A stretch of DNA of 64,000 nt from Ptychodera flava. Its lineage: Eukaryota > Hemichordata > Enteropneusta > Ptychoderidae. The notes below the pieces were generated by a model that ran no database searches, was not told the DNA's origin, and worked only from the letters and a program-made list of their open reading frames with translations. This document shows, piece after piece, positions 13,801-26,431 of the stretch. Position 1 is the stretch's first letter. Each line of letters begins with the position of its first letter. The translations under genes and the position numbers were made by a program. The stretch spans positions 1,304,501 to 1,368,500 of the forward strand of contig NC_091947.1 of NCBI RefSeq assembly GCF_041260155.1. Reading direction: 5' to 3'.

Positions 13801-14000
13801 GTTTGTATGTTTTATGGTAGGTTTTTTCCCTTTCTTTTCTTGTCAACAAAAAGTGATTATATCAGTTTCCAAATCTTGCAACGGAGCACACGAGAAAGCG
13901 ATATATATCGCTAGTGCTATGTGACAAGCAATATATTAACTGACTTACCTTCGATTACTTGACAGGTGAAGAAGATCGCAAAGGCGAGACAGAGCTTCAT
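7879..14000 (-). CDS. P2: secreted SBP_bac_3-like protein, 394 aa, eight exons, intact
   Basis: Exons, 5' to 3' on the minus strand: 14000-13949, 11982-11783, 11303-11107, 10594-10542, 9968-9870, 9145-8975, 8689-8553, 8154-7879. They join in frame to 1185 nt with no internal stop. Residues 1-17 are a signal peptide (MKLCLAFAIFFTCQVIE). Residues 18 to about 133 match nothing I know. From about 134 (TYTFLVDLICNCSFYYA) the chain follows a periplasmic amino-acid-binding protein: IKGFFVDIL (usual GfdvDla), VCREAGKKC, FDGCVVTNN, RGKTIG (usual lkGkkvgv), IDAAF (usual vDA), and the C-terminal GIHLGVRKDSPVLEWFNSAL with KSGKYAEVC. Cysteines are conserved with P5-P7, as suits an extracellular disulfide-bonded protein. 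No transmembrane span follows the signal. Intron 6 uses a GC donor. Ligand and role unknown; origin by transfer from bacteria is possible but untested. Confidence 0.85.
11421..11629. mobile_element. MITE family A in intron 2 of P2
   Basis: A 209-bp palindromic element with terminal inverted repeats AACACGATTGGAACTAATYT and onward, flanked by direct CAAT on both sides (11417-11420, 11630-11633). The matching intron of P3 near 19745 lacks it. Confidence 0.85.
12870..13680. repeat. Dispersed repeat in intron 1 of P2
   Basis: Contains 'gggacctgcataccaaattt' and a later block with 'aataccaaag/tcagtggacgaccg'-type sequence. The same series recurs at 21480-22330 in P3. A 156-codon minus-strand frame at 13200-13670 runs over it but includes microsatellite-like stretches and is not conserved as a frame in P3, so I treat it as non-coding. 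Confidence 0.5.
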
Positions 14001-14059
14001 TTTCCTCAAAATGAAAGACATCCAATACCCAGCAACAGTATGCAACGAGAACGAACGAT

Positions 14060-14100
14060 CGATTGTATGTAAATTAATACGTTATACACTCTGACCTTTG
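14060..14100 (-). promoter_or_regulatory. Promoter block of P2: AAGGTCAG, TATAA, CATACAAT
   Basis: On the coding strand AAGGTCAG (14098-14091) is followed by GTATAAC and then CATACAAT (14069-14062), which ends 62 nt before the ATG. The same order and nearly the same spacing precede P3, P5 and P6. AGGTCA matches a nuclear-receptor half-site; binding is inference. Confidence 0.5.
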
Positions 14101-14420
14101 CGAGCATTGATATTTCACAAGGTTGTAGTGAGAGCCCTAATTTTGATAATTTTGATATAAGCGGTTTGAGTAGAGATGCATGCATAGGATTCAAAATTTA
14201 AGTTGCTGTAAATTTGATGTATTTGCACTACTTTGGGGTTATTTTTGCGATACATGTTTATACTTTCTTCTTGCTTTATTCCGAGAATCACGTAGAAATG
14301 CAAAGTATTAATTGTCAACACAATAAATATATGTGAATTCTCTTAAGTTATTGATGAGAGTTGACTCTTATTCAAGACAAGAATAACATTTGTGAGACAT
14401 GAGAGATTATGTGTGTACTG

Positions 14421-15934
14421 TAATATTTGCTCAGTCAAAGGTAAATTCTATTTCTTTTTAGTCTGTCCACATCATAATAATCTCCGTAAAATTACTTACC
14501 TTTCTGTTTTTGTAGAAATTATATTTCTTTATTATGCATTCAAACATAGAGACCGATGTAACATTGTTTGCAGAAATTTCTCATATAATTTAGTGATGTA
14601 GAAGGGACTTGTAAGCTAATTTTGAATACGCTCAGTATTCTGCCACAAATGTATACTTGACGTATTGTTGTACTATAGTCCGGGGGCTAAAGCACATTAT
14701 GGCTAAATAAACTTATTCTGAAGTATTCTGCATAAGAAATTTGAAGTCAATTTGCCCTGTAGCTTTTGAAAAGACGGTCTTTTAAGATTAACATGAAATC
14801 AAATATGACCACCAGGTCTTGAGACCAATCAAAATGTAAGAAGTCACTGCACCAGTCCTCCTCACTCCCCGAACAAGGTGTGAAGTTTTGTGACTATAGT
14901 GGCACTTTCTGCGATTATGGATGAAAAAGAATTTACAGAAGAGGCATTTTAGAAGAATAATTCGGACGAAACCAATATGAGCCCATGCCCCTTCTGCGGC
15001 CCCTGATAACAAAAGGAAGATAACATTTAAATAAATGTCAGTCTTGTTCCTGTAGTAAAAATGATATTAAATATTCTATTACGGAAAGACTAGCCTCGTA
15101 TGAGATCACTACCTTAAGGAAAAAGTAGATCATTGGTTAACCTCATGCAATTTTCTTCATGTACTTTGTTTTATTTGTGTCTGGTTGCTAGCTTCGAAGC
15201 TATTTCAACATATGCCTTTGTTAGGAAATATACAATAGGTTAGAAGTGACAGTGATAGTACATCTTCAAACGACAACATCAAACAACAATGTATGATGGC
15301 TATCATTAATCAACAAAATTTAACTCGAAAACGTCAAATCAGACAGTGGAATTTCTTTATTGGAAGGTATCTGATTCAATTGGGCTCCTTTTAAGCGTAT
15401 ACCACTTTTTTCAAACAAGCACACATTTACAAACTAATAGTGCTACTGTACGTTATGGATTCCCGAGCTTAAACAATGAAGTCACCTCTTCTCGACACGG
15501 GAACTCTAGTTCACGTGATAACCATACATCAAAAGTCCAATACAATAACGTTTTGTGACATCAGCGTGAGTTTTGTTTTAACAGCGATTTAATACATTCA
15601 TGAGCGGCATTATGTTAAATCTGTATGCACAACCCCTAACAGCGATATATTGACCAGAAGAAATGTATAGTACAGAGCAAAGGAACTTTCAAAGAAGAAG
15701 CATCAGATTGAATAAATTTCTCAAGTACATCTCACTATCAATTTCAGGTCAAAGTGAAATAACGGTATCGATTGCAAATATCACAATGTTGTACGGAAAG
15801 GTTATTATTATCACGATCATTCGAAGCTGAAAATTCGAAGCTGAAAATTACGATTTCAAAGTCACTTGTCAAAACTAAATGTGGAGTTTACTGTCCCCTT
15901 CACACACTACCACACTCATTGTGGTCTAGACATG
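14421..15934. other. Spacer between duplication copies A and B; no gene seen
   Basis: About 1.5 kb without exons of the family. The open frames at 14788-15012 (minus) and 15346-15558 (plus) are short and show no recognisable motif. Confidence 0.4.
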
Positions 15935-16786
15935 CACCGTTAAATTCCATAAACCGACTCCTACCTGACCACCTACCGATAGAAATAGCCGTTGTGTGTA
16001 TGTAATATCAAAACTTATTAATGGCAATGACTTTTATAAACATGACATTTGACATTGCATGGCAGTGACAATTATAAACGTTACATTTTAATGTTTTTAC
16101 ACGATGAATTGTGTTAACAAAGCTACATTTTCCGGTTTAAGTACCATTAGTGAGAAAATGAGCCCATTTCTGTTCAAAAAAAGATAGAAATGCCACCGAA
16201 CATTACAGCTGCGTCCCCTTTACAATTGAAACATGAAACATTCAGCTATTTCCTTGACCAGTAACATCTCATTTACCAATTGTTGTGTGTTGTGCTTTTA
16301 AATCCGTTATTTATGTTCAAAAAGATATGATTTGAAAATACATTGTTCATGATCAATTGCCGTCGAAATATTGACAGCGGGAAAACTACGAAAGCACACG
16401 ACGGTGAAATGCTTTTTGAAGGCTTTTTGCTCAATGTGATCTATGAAAATGCATGTTATGCTCAATAGCTGCCTGTTGTACAGTTATAGCGAAATGTGTA
16501 CCTTCTTTGAAGATTAACGATTTAACATAAAAGTTGGCATGAATAAGTATTTCATTGTTTATTAAGTGATAGTCATAATACAGTCCTCATGCACTTTTCT
16601 TTTGCACATATATGAATTTTACTAAAACCTCCTGCACATTCAACAAACGGACAGCATGAGCCGTGTTTGTATGGACATGTCAACTCGGGACTAACATCAG
16701 CACAGCAAAAATCACGCCAAACTGCTGTTTTAGAGAGCGCCCTCTATTACTGCACATCATAGCTTCATTACTGTTATATTGTCCCC

Positions 16787-16893
16787 TAGACTGAAAGATT
16801 CCGTCGCGTGCGGGCGCTCCGGTGTAAAGAGTCGTATGTACTGTAGGTCGCAGTGCGCCGGAGCGCCCACACGCGACGGAATCTTTCAGTCTA
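16787..16893. mobile_element. 107-bp fold-back element with 9-bp target duplication
   Basis: Terminal inverted repeats start TAGACTGAAAGATTCCGTCG and extend through CGTG into a GC-rich stem. The element is flanked by direct ATTGTCCCC at 16778-16786 and 16894-16902. Copy A has the single empty site ATTATCTCC at 6439-6447. A 9-bp duplication is typical of Mutator-like elements; no transposase is present. Confidence 0.9.
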
Positions 16894-17086
16894 ATTGTCC
16901 CCTAAACCTACACATTTTACCACAGCTTTAGCAAGGAATGCGAAATGGTAATATATCATAAATGTTTTATTTCTTAATTGAATATGAACACAACGTCAAT
17001 ATTTTTACATTGATCTATACACTAAGGCTATATTGGATAACACCGTAAGATATTGTTTCAAGACACAAATTTACAAATTCACCAAA

Positions 17087-17296
17087 AACACGATTGGAAC
17101 TAATTTGGGATAATTGGATCTTCATATTTTTCAAATTTATAAAAATGATTAGGTGCCCTATAGCTGAACGTTGCAATATAACAAATTTCTCGCAAAAACA
17201 AGTGTATAGCTTTAAAAAAGCAGATGAGTTTACATTTGAAGATTAAGCAGACATTACTCCACTATCTAATCATCCCGAATTAGTTCCAATCGTGTT
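17087..17296. mobile_element. MITE family A in the 3' flank of P3
   Basis: A 210-bp copy, AACACGATTGGAAC to its inverse, flanked by direct CAAA (17083-17086, 17297-17300). Copy A has the uninterrupted site near 6510 (ccaaaatatttctc). Confidence 0.9.
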
Positions 17297-18600
17297 CAAA
17301 ATATTTCTCTTATGACAGTAGTGAATAGTAGGTATACAATCTGTGGCTGAGTATTCTAGAAAGACATTTTTTGTTTGAAACAAAAAAATAATGCAAATAA
17401 AATGAAAAGACGCCCTCACTTAGGTTGTAACAGCAATTTTGTAAACATGCAAGGCAATATACTTCCTCTTGTTCTATGCAATAATTTTTTCAAAGTTTAA
17501 TGGGTTGTTTCATCTAGTAGATACATACATCGCAGTACATGTTACAATACGCAATTGACTGGTGGTCCCCATGCACCTACATAATAGAAGACGAAGATGA
17601 AGCAGAGTCAGGTAGACAGAACATCATTTTCATTACGATAAAAGTCATACAATCTTCGGAAGGCGAAATTTGAGAAATATTTTGAGTATCTCTTTGATTG
17701 AATGTTGAGTACACCAAAAAACTTACGCGAAAGTGTTTAGCATACGAGAAGCATAAGATTATTTTGGTTTAGCTGTGGTTTATACATTTAGCTGATGAAT
17801 AGTAAGTGAAAGTACTGATGTAGAAACTGTTCAGGAACTTTCGAGACTAATATACTGCACATTCATAGAAATTTTGCTGTGTTATGTAGTATCTAATGAA
17901 CCTACAAAGCCATCGATGTAACCTGAAAGAAATAGGTGTACTCGAAAAGTGATATATGCACTTCATAAGCAATGAGACCAAAGACGTCGAACGTTTTTTA
18001 GCTTGTGATATTCAAGATTTCGAGAGCTAGAAACTGAATTTTGTTACCAAGCACTTCTTTTGTACTCTTCCAAGGTGAGGATTGGGGCGCACGCTCTGCA
18101 ATACTCGAGATTGAGAAAAGCTTATCTCGAAATAGAATGAGTGGTATTTTTTTCTAAACGCTGAATTGATTGACAGAGTTTCAGAAGGTTAACTGCATCT
18201 TCTAAATTATTTAGGGCCTGGACAGACTTGACAGTGGGGCTGGCGCAAATTTTGGTAGAGTCATTTTTCATGCAAGTGTGTGGCAGAGGCTTTGACAATT
18301 TATGCAAACATTTGAGAAGAGAGAACTTACTTTTTCATGTAACAGTTCTAGGGTGAAATATGCTTAATTGTCCCAAATATGGTTTTTACTTTATACAAAA
18401 CAATCAAACGTTTTCCTAGCCTTTGTGTTGACAAAATATCATCAAGCCGTTCCCATTTATTTAATGTCGGTCAGTCTTAATAATTGTCAAAATCAATTGT
18501 GTTGGGCATAAACCCTCATAGTCGAATGAATAAAACAAAGTGATTAATTCTGTCCAGGCCCTTATGATAATCATTTTGAAATGTATAAAATATAGCCTGT

Positions 18601-21600
18601 TCAAAGTAACAAAAACTTGCCGTGCTCAATCTGTGCCTTCCTGCAAACTTCAGCATATTTACCACTTTTCTTCAGTTTTCTGAGGGCGCTATTAAACCAC
18701 TCCAGAACAGGACTGTCTTTTCGCACTCCCAAGTGTATGCCATCAGCACAGCGGATGACATCACCGATCATTTCAAGTCCAGATCGCGTACCAGTCATCG
18801 TGCCTGCTTTCTCATTATCATGTTCTTCTCCAGGCCATAGCATTTCAAAGGCTGCATCAATCTGATAATGCAATGACAAATGATATGCCTATCAAACTGA
18901 GCTGAGGCGATTGTCACCAAGGATTATACAAGGTTTAACTAATTGTGGTAACTTTTTATTAAATATATTTATTTATATGTTGTTTATTTACGTATATTGT
19001 TTTGTATTGCTTCTCTTTGATACATTTTACATCCTTAACCATTATTTATCGTTTTTCTTGCGTATTTGAGAAAGTTCTGAAAGTACAAGGGTAGCGGTAA
19101 ATTATCGGAACTTAGGAAAACAAGAAATGATGTCCTATAGTAATGAAAATCAGGAGATTGCAATAAATAGCGAAACATGTAACGATTAATACAGAATATT
19201 GGATTACTCCTATTGAACTTGCAAGCGCTTCAATCATTCCAGGATGTGACAAAATTAAAGAATTACCTCATTGATTTCAAAGCTGTGAGGAAGATCTTCC
19301 GAAAAGCGAAATGAGCGCATGTGATTTAAACTCAGTGTATCTGCTCCTTTTATACCATTTTCAACAAGACAGCGATGGTTACTGTACCAACCGTCAAAAA
19401 AACCTAACGTGAAAGTTGGAATTAGTAGTTCTCAACATTAAACATGGAAAATGAAACGTATTCAAAAAGTGAAAGTTGAGAATTTATTACGACGTTCTAT
19501 CGTCTGCTTTTTCCTCAAGCCTACCCAACATAGTGTTTCCCATAGCTTTTCCAAGTTGATGGATCGATAACATCGACAGAGTTAGATCTTGGTGACTATG
19601 TAATCCACGGATAATAGTATTTAGGTAATATCCATAGCCATGCTGTGTACAGTTGATAAAGAAATGTGAAAGCGAATCAGGTATTGACAAGTTTAATGTT
19701 TTTTGCAACTGTTATCAACAACATATTTTCTGTATTGTAGATAGCTTATATTGAGATAATTGAACACTTAAAGTAGGTCGCTAACAAACATACGTACATA
19801 TTTACATCTCTTATCGCAGAAATAATCTTTCAATTTATAAGTCAAATATTAAACAAAGCGTATATAATATACCAAACTTAATCTTACTTGGCTCACATAA
19901 CGCGATAGCATTGCACGAACTACCGGAATAGGAACTCGCTCTGACATCGCAGAAAGAAGGGTGTCGGATGACGTGAGAGAACTACCAAATAAGAGTTTGA
20001 AATCATTTTGAAGGTCGTCATTAAAAGGTCGATGGCTTGCGGTCAGGTGGTCAAGGCCATAACCTACTCCAGTATTAAGACCAAACCCTGTAGAAAAACT
20101 AGCATCAATTACATTGTGCTCAAATTTTAAGAGAACAGAAGTACATTCAAAATACCAAAGATGAAAGTTATATGACAAATAGTTTCAGATATGAAGATGT
20201 TAGTCGGCAAAACTTGAAATATTTTGCAAGACAGTGAATATAGTCATTGCATTGTCCTGCAATCAAATGTAAATGCAATGATTCCAAGGCATCAACAAAT
20301 TAAATTCCAATGCTAATTTTGGAGACAAGGTTATTTTACAACAAAGATAGTGGCCCAAAATTGTACATATGCAAATTTAACCATAACTTCATCAAAAATG
20401 AAGTTATTCCTAGGAACGTACATCATACATTTGAAAGATGTGTTAAGAGTGAATCACGAAAGATATCCAAGGAATTGTTTCTAGTTTCAATATCCATTGA
20501 AAAATTGTAATTGACAATTATCGGCACCAAATTTCTATTGCATAAAACTGTTGTTATTTTCCTCGAAGTACATCTATACTCCATGTCATTTTCGGGCAGT
20601 TTTATAAGACAGTCGTATAGATTTTAGATATATCATTATGATTGAAAGGGCAAATATTGCCCTTTAACTTTCAGCAAAGATTCTTGTGATACCTTGTACT
20701 GCCTTACTCCTCGATACACGACCCATGTCGACCTCTAAATACATGTACATAACACTCTTACCTATAGCTAACTTATCTTTTAGTCTGAAATCCGTTACTT
20801 GCTTGACACAAGCTAATGGAGAAGGCACTGCAAACTTGCTGACTTTCCGACATAATTGCGTATACGCCCTAATGTTTACAGCCCATTAGAATACTTAAGT
20901 AGACTGTGTCATAATTGCATGAAAGATATAGGGCCTACCTATTGATAGGAGCAATAAATAGCCAGATGTTATTGAATTTGAATGTCAAAAATTGGAATTG
21001 TCTACCTTCGTCACTAAAGCAGTTGCATTCATAGATATTCTTTCAAATCGGATTTGAAGTCTCATTTGTTAACTCGAGAGCGTTCTATTTTTTCTTTTCA
21101 TCCACATTGGCCGGCACGTTTTTTCTGTCCCGTTGCGGTTGTCATCCTTGATTTTGCTTTGTACATATTCTACAACTTCTGTGCCTTGGACTAAACTATT
21201 TCCATTATCCTAACCAGAAACACACAAAGAAACGTAATCGTTGTTACAATGTTTATTTACTTGTTTTGTTAACAATTTACGGTCAGCAATTGTAAGTTTT
21301 GCTTTATTTTTGGCGAAATAATAAAGAAATTGAAAAAGAATTTGAATTTGAAACTGACATTAAGCAGAATGCATAAAATTAACTCTAAGCATTTCATTCT
21401 CGTGCAAGTTTTTAACTAACATTGACGCTAAACATGTCTTACTATTTTACTTTGCTTCTGAACGGCAAAAATTGCATAAAATAAAATGTTTCTAGTTTTG
21501 TTAAGGTTTGAACAGGTTATATTAACAATTCATCACCAGGGACCTGCATACCAAATTTCGAATCCATCGGTTGTGTCGTTATTGAGGAGAAGACTTTTGT

Positions 21601-22622
21601 CAAAAACTGACAATTATTTCCCCAAAATGATAATTTATGTAAATCACTATTATATGGCTTGCATATCCCTGTTATTCAAACTTCACATCAAGATCATCTT
21701 CGGAGCACTTTTGGAGACTGAGGAAGACTTTTTCCCATATCCTCTTTATGCTATTTTGCTTTTTTATACTCACACAAGCAGAAAAATATGTTCGTCCCAC
21801 TTTCATTCAAAATACCAAAGTAATAGGGACAGTGGGTTTGGAGAAATCTCAGTGGACGACCAGACGGACAGATGTAACATACTTATGTAGATATATACAT
21901 TTATAAACACACACACTCTTTAGCTCTCTCGACGGACACTGTGTAATTCCATAAGTCCCTATTTAATATATTATCGTGGCAAATGGGAGCTAAAATTAAG
22001 CTGGTCAATCTATTTCATTACAAATGCTGTGCTGATGGGATGGGACTGCCAAGGTCAAACTTAGCAAATGCCAGAAAAAGTATGCAAACATAATTTGTTA
22101 AAAAACCCTTCATCGACTTGGTAACATGCAGATTAAAAAAATATGGTACAATCTTTTGAAACTCAATACAATTGATAATTAGACGATCTTCCAATATCTA
22201 TAACTCTGACGTGTATGGCGAAAACTGAGGTCTGACGTAGTTGTACAATAATCTTAAATTTTCAATACTCCAAATCTAAACAATTTGCCAAAGGTCACGG
22301 AAAATTGACCTTCATTTCTTTTGGTACGTTCGAGTGACCGGAATGTATATTTCAATTGACATAAAAAGATCATACAGAAAAATCTAACATTTAAGCATGA
22401 TCCGACCTTGCTGTGTGTTTTTCTGTACATATTACAATAGTTTTTTTCTTTTCTTCTCTTGTTGACAAACTTGCTTATATCAGTTTCCCAATCTTGCAAC
22501 GGAGCACACTAGAAAGCTATGTATCTATATCGCTAGTGCTATTTGACAAGCAATACATTAACTGACTTACCTTCGATTACTTGACATGTGAAGAAGATCG
22601 CAAAAGCGAGGCAGAGCTTCAT
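18601..22622 (-). pseudogene. P3: broken duplicate of P2 lacking exons 4-6
   Basis: Recognised exons on the minus strand: exon 1 22622-22571 (same signal peptide as P2), exon 2 20087-19888, truncated exon 3 19642 to about 19491, exon 7 19403-19267, exon 8 18861-18601. Each surviving exon keeps its frame and splice sites; exon 8 ends HGKFLLL and stop, shorter than P2. Exon 3 breaks off after KADDRT, where P2 continues YTFLVDLICNC, and the sequence changes directly to what is intron 6 in P2 (around 8783). Exons 4, 5 and 6 and the exon 3 donor are therefore gone. Exon 2 to exon 7 would shift frame; exon 2 to exon 8 is in phase and could give a protein of about 170 aa, but it would lack the first SBP lobe. 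Probably non-functional. Confidence 0.85.
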
Positions 22623-22689
22623 TTTCCTCAAAATGAGAGACATCCAATACCCAGCAACAACGACGATGTGTGCTGCGAGAACTAACGAT

Positions 22690-22740
22690 CGATTGTATTC
22701 AAATTAACAAATAATACACTCTGACCTCTGCGATAGTTGA
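22690..22740 (-). promoter_or_regulatory. Promoter block of P3
   Basis: GAGGTCAG (22738-22731) and the octamer reading AATACAAT (22699-22692) in the same order as in P2. The octamer is mutated in its first base, and the distance to the ATG is 70 nt instead of 62, owing to an 8-nt insertion. Confidence 0.4.
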
Positions 22741-23279
22741 TATTTCACAAAGTTGACGAGAGAGCCCTAATTTTGATATACGCGGTCTCAGTATTGATCA
22801 ATGAATACGGATTCGAAATAAAAGCATCGCTTGCTGTAAATTTTGATGTATATTTTACCGTTTTGGGGTTATTTTTGCACTAAATGTATATACTTTGTTA
22901 TTGTTCTATTCTGAAAATCACGTGAAAATCAAGTGTAAGTTTTTCAACACAGTCTTTATGTGTGGATTGTCCGAAGTTAATGGCGAGAGCTGACTTAAAT
23001 CCGGACAAGAGTAACATCTGTAACATTGCGCACTGCATGTACATCATGCGTTGTGTTTACAAAAATATCATACTTAAGGGGAAAAGGAAGGAAATTCATC
23101 GCTTTTAGAACACATTTAATGTTATCGAATGTGACAGCTGAGGTCAAATATTTCATTAACTGGCTCCCAAGTATACATATACGTATCGTATGCTTTGTTT
23201 GGTGTCTCTTTGCGTTGCCAATATTTGTATGCCAACAGATACGATATGATATGGAAACGAAACACTCATAACGATTCGC

Positions 23280-23430
23280 CGTTCAAATATGAACAGCCGG
23301 ATAACCAGGAAAGCGACAAACGATGCTTTATGCTGTAACTGATGTCATACACAAAGTTCGCCTGTGTTTGGTTATAGTGAAACGTCGAAGAGCAGCCATC
23401 TTTGAAGATTAACATGCCCTACTACTCTTG
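23280..23430. repeat. Third, degraded copy of the P2/P3 3'-flank sequence
   Basis: Segments such as 'gttcaaatatgaacagccgg...ggaaagcgacaaacgatg' and 'ttatagtgaaacgtcgaagagcagccatctttgaagatt' match 6105-6260 and 16360-16510, suggesting that a further array unit once joined here. Confidence 0.5.
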
Positions 23431-23582
23431 CCCTCATAGGTCATTTACATTTTTGCCAGCTCTATACATTGTATGGAGCAAACTTGAACGATTCGCTATC
23501 GATCTCGCTATAACATACTCTACGCTTACTTGAAGCCTTTAGCAAACATATAAATGTATATTTTGCCTCCGTCCGGAAATCT

Positions 23583-24212
23583 AAACTTCCTTTTCATTGA
23601 CAAAATTCTAGTGTACTGTACTGGAGATCAGTCAAACGAACTTTTGCTATGAAAAATGAGGTACTAGTAATACTTTTCTGATTGTTTTACGATTTAGCTG
23701 CATTGGACTCTTCTGCAATGTTTCAAATGCTAAAGCGACCTATTTGATCGGACACAAAATGTATCACTGTAACCTCTGCATGAAGATAACACATGTAATA
23801 CAATTCTTTCTGGATATTCCAGCTGCTATGGGTATGCGAGTAAATTCTTCAAAGCCTTTTTATTTTAGTAGCTAGACCAGAAACGTTGAACACTGCAATT
23901 TGTCTCATGTCTTCTGAAGAAGTACGGTTTTCGAGACTTTGTAGATGCAATACGAACACACTGCTAACATGGTATGGACGTTCATGGAAATTAATCACCA
24001 TGTCCATTGTACAGTTTTCTGATGACATGATGGGGTCATTATATCTATAATAATGGTTATTAACATCAGCGCCATTGACATTGGCTTTGGTATTTTTTCA
24101 GTTTTCCTTTTTAACTGTCATGGTGACCGGTTACTAAGGTAGATGTCAAACCTTCAGTGACGGCGCCCTTGATAAATGTGCTGCGATATTCGGTAGCTCC
24201 GGGTCCAAGTAA
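23583..24212. repeat. Large inverted repeat, left arm (about 0.63 kb)
   Basis: This arm is the near-complete inverse of 25543-26187: both share the 'aacgttgaacactgcaattt' block, the 'tcttctgaagaagtacggtt' block and a partial family exon 2 (tcggtagctccgggtccaa). The arms are about 1.3 kb apart. Confidence 0.85.
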
Positions 24213-24925
24213 TTACAATAACAGTGAATTCTCCAAGTATGCGAGTAGGTACTACGTTGGCAAGGTAAATAGAAGATGTTTAACGTGTTTTTAAGAGTAG
24301 AACAAGAACTTGACATACCAAACGAAAATAGCGGAAAAAATGATCAAAAGTTACAGCTATAGGCCTTCTACGGTTTGCCTGATAAGACCATATTTAATCG
24401 TTGTAGGTTAGATGACTTTACTATCTTTTAATTGAATTTACTCAGTTTGAATTGTATACCGCTGCAGTGCTTGTGGGTCGTGGAATTCCTGACAGCCCCG
24501 TCAGGTATTGGGAAGAGAGAAAGGTTTCGCGACTCGACATTCGTTTTACATGCATGCTTTGAAATGTTCAAATATAACATGTTAATCGCAATATTATATT
24601 GTCATAATTTCTGTAGAAAAGACGAAAGTACATTTGGAGGAATGGATTGTGCATATTTACGATAGCTACAGATTTCACTGAATACTCCGGAGAACCTTTT
24701 ACATGTGAAAAGAGAGTTAGTATTGCGCATTCCCAGATACAACAAACCCAAATGATAGCTTAAGTTTTCCTCTTATGGAATTCGATTGGATTAATTAATC
24801 TATCTAGCAATAATGCCACATGATATGACTTCTTGAAAATGTGTTCCCACGAGAAAATCTTCAAAAGTTAAAATTTATGAGGACGGTTCACTTCACATTG
24901 GGATCTTTGAATGAAACAGGGTTCT

Positions 24926-26431
24926 CGACTCCGTCAGCAGCTTCATACTCAGTTCCGATACCACCGACATGACACGTGTCATACGGAGCATACTCTATGG
25001 TATATCTTTTACCGGCTTCCTTGCAAACTGTTGGTGGAAGAACTAAAGTAGCTTAATGCCTTATGTATATAGTGTAAACGACTTTCGAGAAAAAGTAATC
25101 CAGCTTTAATCAAGTTACGTACTTTAGCTGTTATAACGTTTCTCGTACATTTGATGATAACGTTTTCGTTCACTGCATAAGAGTTACCTTAACAGTTTGT
25201 TTTAAAAAGTTTAATCTGCAAATTCGTTGTACGCTTTCCATTTTGTAAGCTTACTTTCCTTATTTGATTTCATGCTTCTCAGAGTAAGGCGATGTTGATG
25301 TTATATTCAGCATTTTTGGAATGTCGGCCTCCACAGTTTCGCTTTAGGTGATTTAAATCTCAAAGTAATACATATGAAATATTTATTGCAGTAGGAGATG
25401 TAACGCAGATAGAATCTGGTGGTAAAGCAGTGAAACTGATTTGACTTACTTGGTTTACGTAATCATTATGCGAGCCACAGAAACAAGAACTGTCTCTGAC
25501 ATCATGGCCCTGACAGCATGTGGTGATTGCTTGGACCCGGAGCTACCGAATATCGCAAAAAATTTATCGAGCGCACCGTCACTGAAGGTTTGACCTTTTC
25601 CTCAGTAATCGGTCACCATGTCAGTTAAAATGAAAAAATACCAAAGCCAATGTCAATTGCGCTGATGGTAATAACCACTGTCAAATTATCTTACTTTGTA
25701 TAGATACAATGACCCCATCATGTCATTAGAAAACTGTAAAACGGACATGTTCATTAATCTCCATGAACGTTCATACCATGTTAGCAATCAGTTCGTATTG
25801 CATCTACAAAGTCTCGAAAACCGTACTTCTTCAGAAGACATAAGACAAATTGCAGTGTTCAATGTTTCTGGTCTAGCTACTAAAATAAAAACGCTTTGAA
25901 GAATTTACTCGCATACCCATAGCAGCTGGAATATTCAGAAAGAATTGTATTACATGTGTTATCTTCATGCAGAGGTTACAGTGATAGGTTATACATTTTG
26001 TGTCCGATCAAATAGGTCGCTTTAACATGTAAAACATTGCAGGAGAGTCCAATGCAGCTAAATCGTAAAACAATCAGGAAAGTATCACTAGTCCCTTGAA
26101 TAGCTCATTTTTCATAGCGAAAGTTCGTTTGACTGATCTCCAGTACAGAACACTAGAATTTTGTCAATGGAAAGGAAGTTTAGATTATTCACACTGAAGT
26201 AACGTCTGGTTCTGTAATAAAGCACTATGAGAAATTCTCTGCCGAAAACACTTTAAGATGTGAACCTCAAAGTATCACTGTGCCTTCGTTGTACAGAGAG
26301 AAATGAGTCGGAAATGGCAATAATGTATAAAACAACGTAGTGCGAGATTTTCAGAAAATTGAGAAAAGACCGAAAGAAGGTAATTTACCTGATGAAATCA
26401 GCAGAAACATAAATGCCAGACGAAATCGCAT
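24926..26431 (-). pseudogene. P4: remnant of a family gene (exons 1, 2, 5 only)
   Basis: Exon 1 at 26431-26389 encodes MRFRLAFMFLLISS with a good GTAAAT donor in phase 1. An exon 2 relative ends at 25450 with a GTAAGT donor and reads DKFFAIFGSSG and AVRAMMSETVLVSVARIMIT, then TAA where the family has RYVSQ; an in-frame TGA also lies upstream of it. An exon 5 relative at 25027-24926 reads VCKEAGKRYTIEYAPYDTCH with an intact acceptor, but its donor GT is replaced by AG. Exons 3, 4 and 6-8 are not visible. Exon 2 sits inside the right arm of an inverted repeat, and another piece of it lies in the left arm. Clearly a pseudogene. Confidence 0.75.
25543..26187. repeat. Large inverted repeat, right arm
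   Basis: Inverse partner of 23583-24212; it covers the P4 exon 2 relic and the sequence upstream of it. Confidence 0.85.

Larger units (their letters stand above)
4950..14420. repeat. Segmental duplication, copy A (contains P2)
   Basis: From 'accatttaattcataaacc' onward this block aligns along its length with 15935-23040: 5' flank, all shared exons, introns and promoter. Copy A differs by a LINE insertion (5270-6034), a family A MITE (11421-11629) and by keeping exons 4-6 that copy B has lost. The block at 23280-23430 is a third, poorer copy of its left part (near 6100-6260). Confidence 0.85.
15935..23040. repeat. Segmental duplication, copy B (contains P3)
   Basis: Aligns with 4950-14420. 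It carries two insertions absent from copy A (16787-16893 and 17087-17296) and a deletion of about 2.4 kb inside the gene. Confidence 0.85.
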
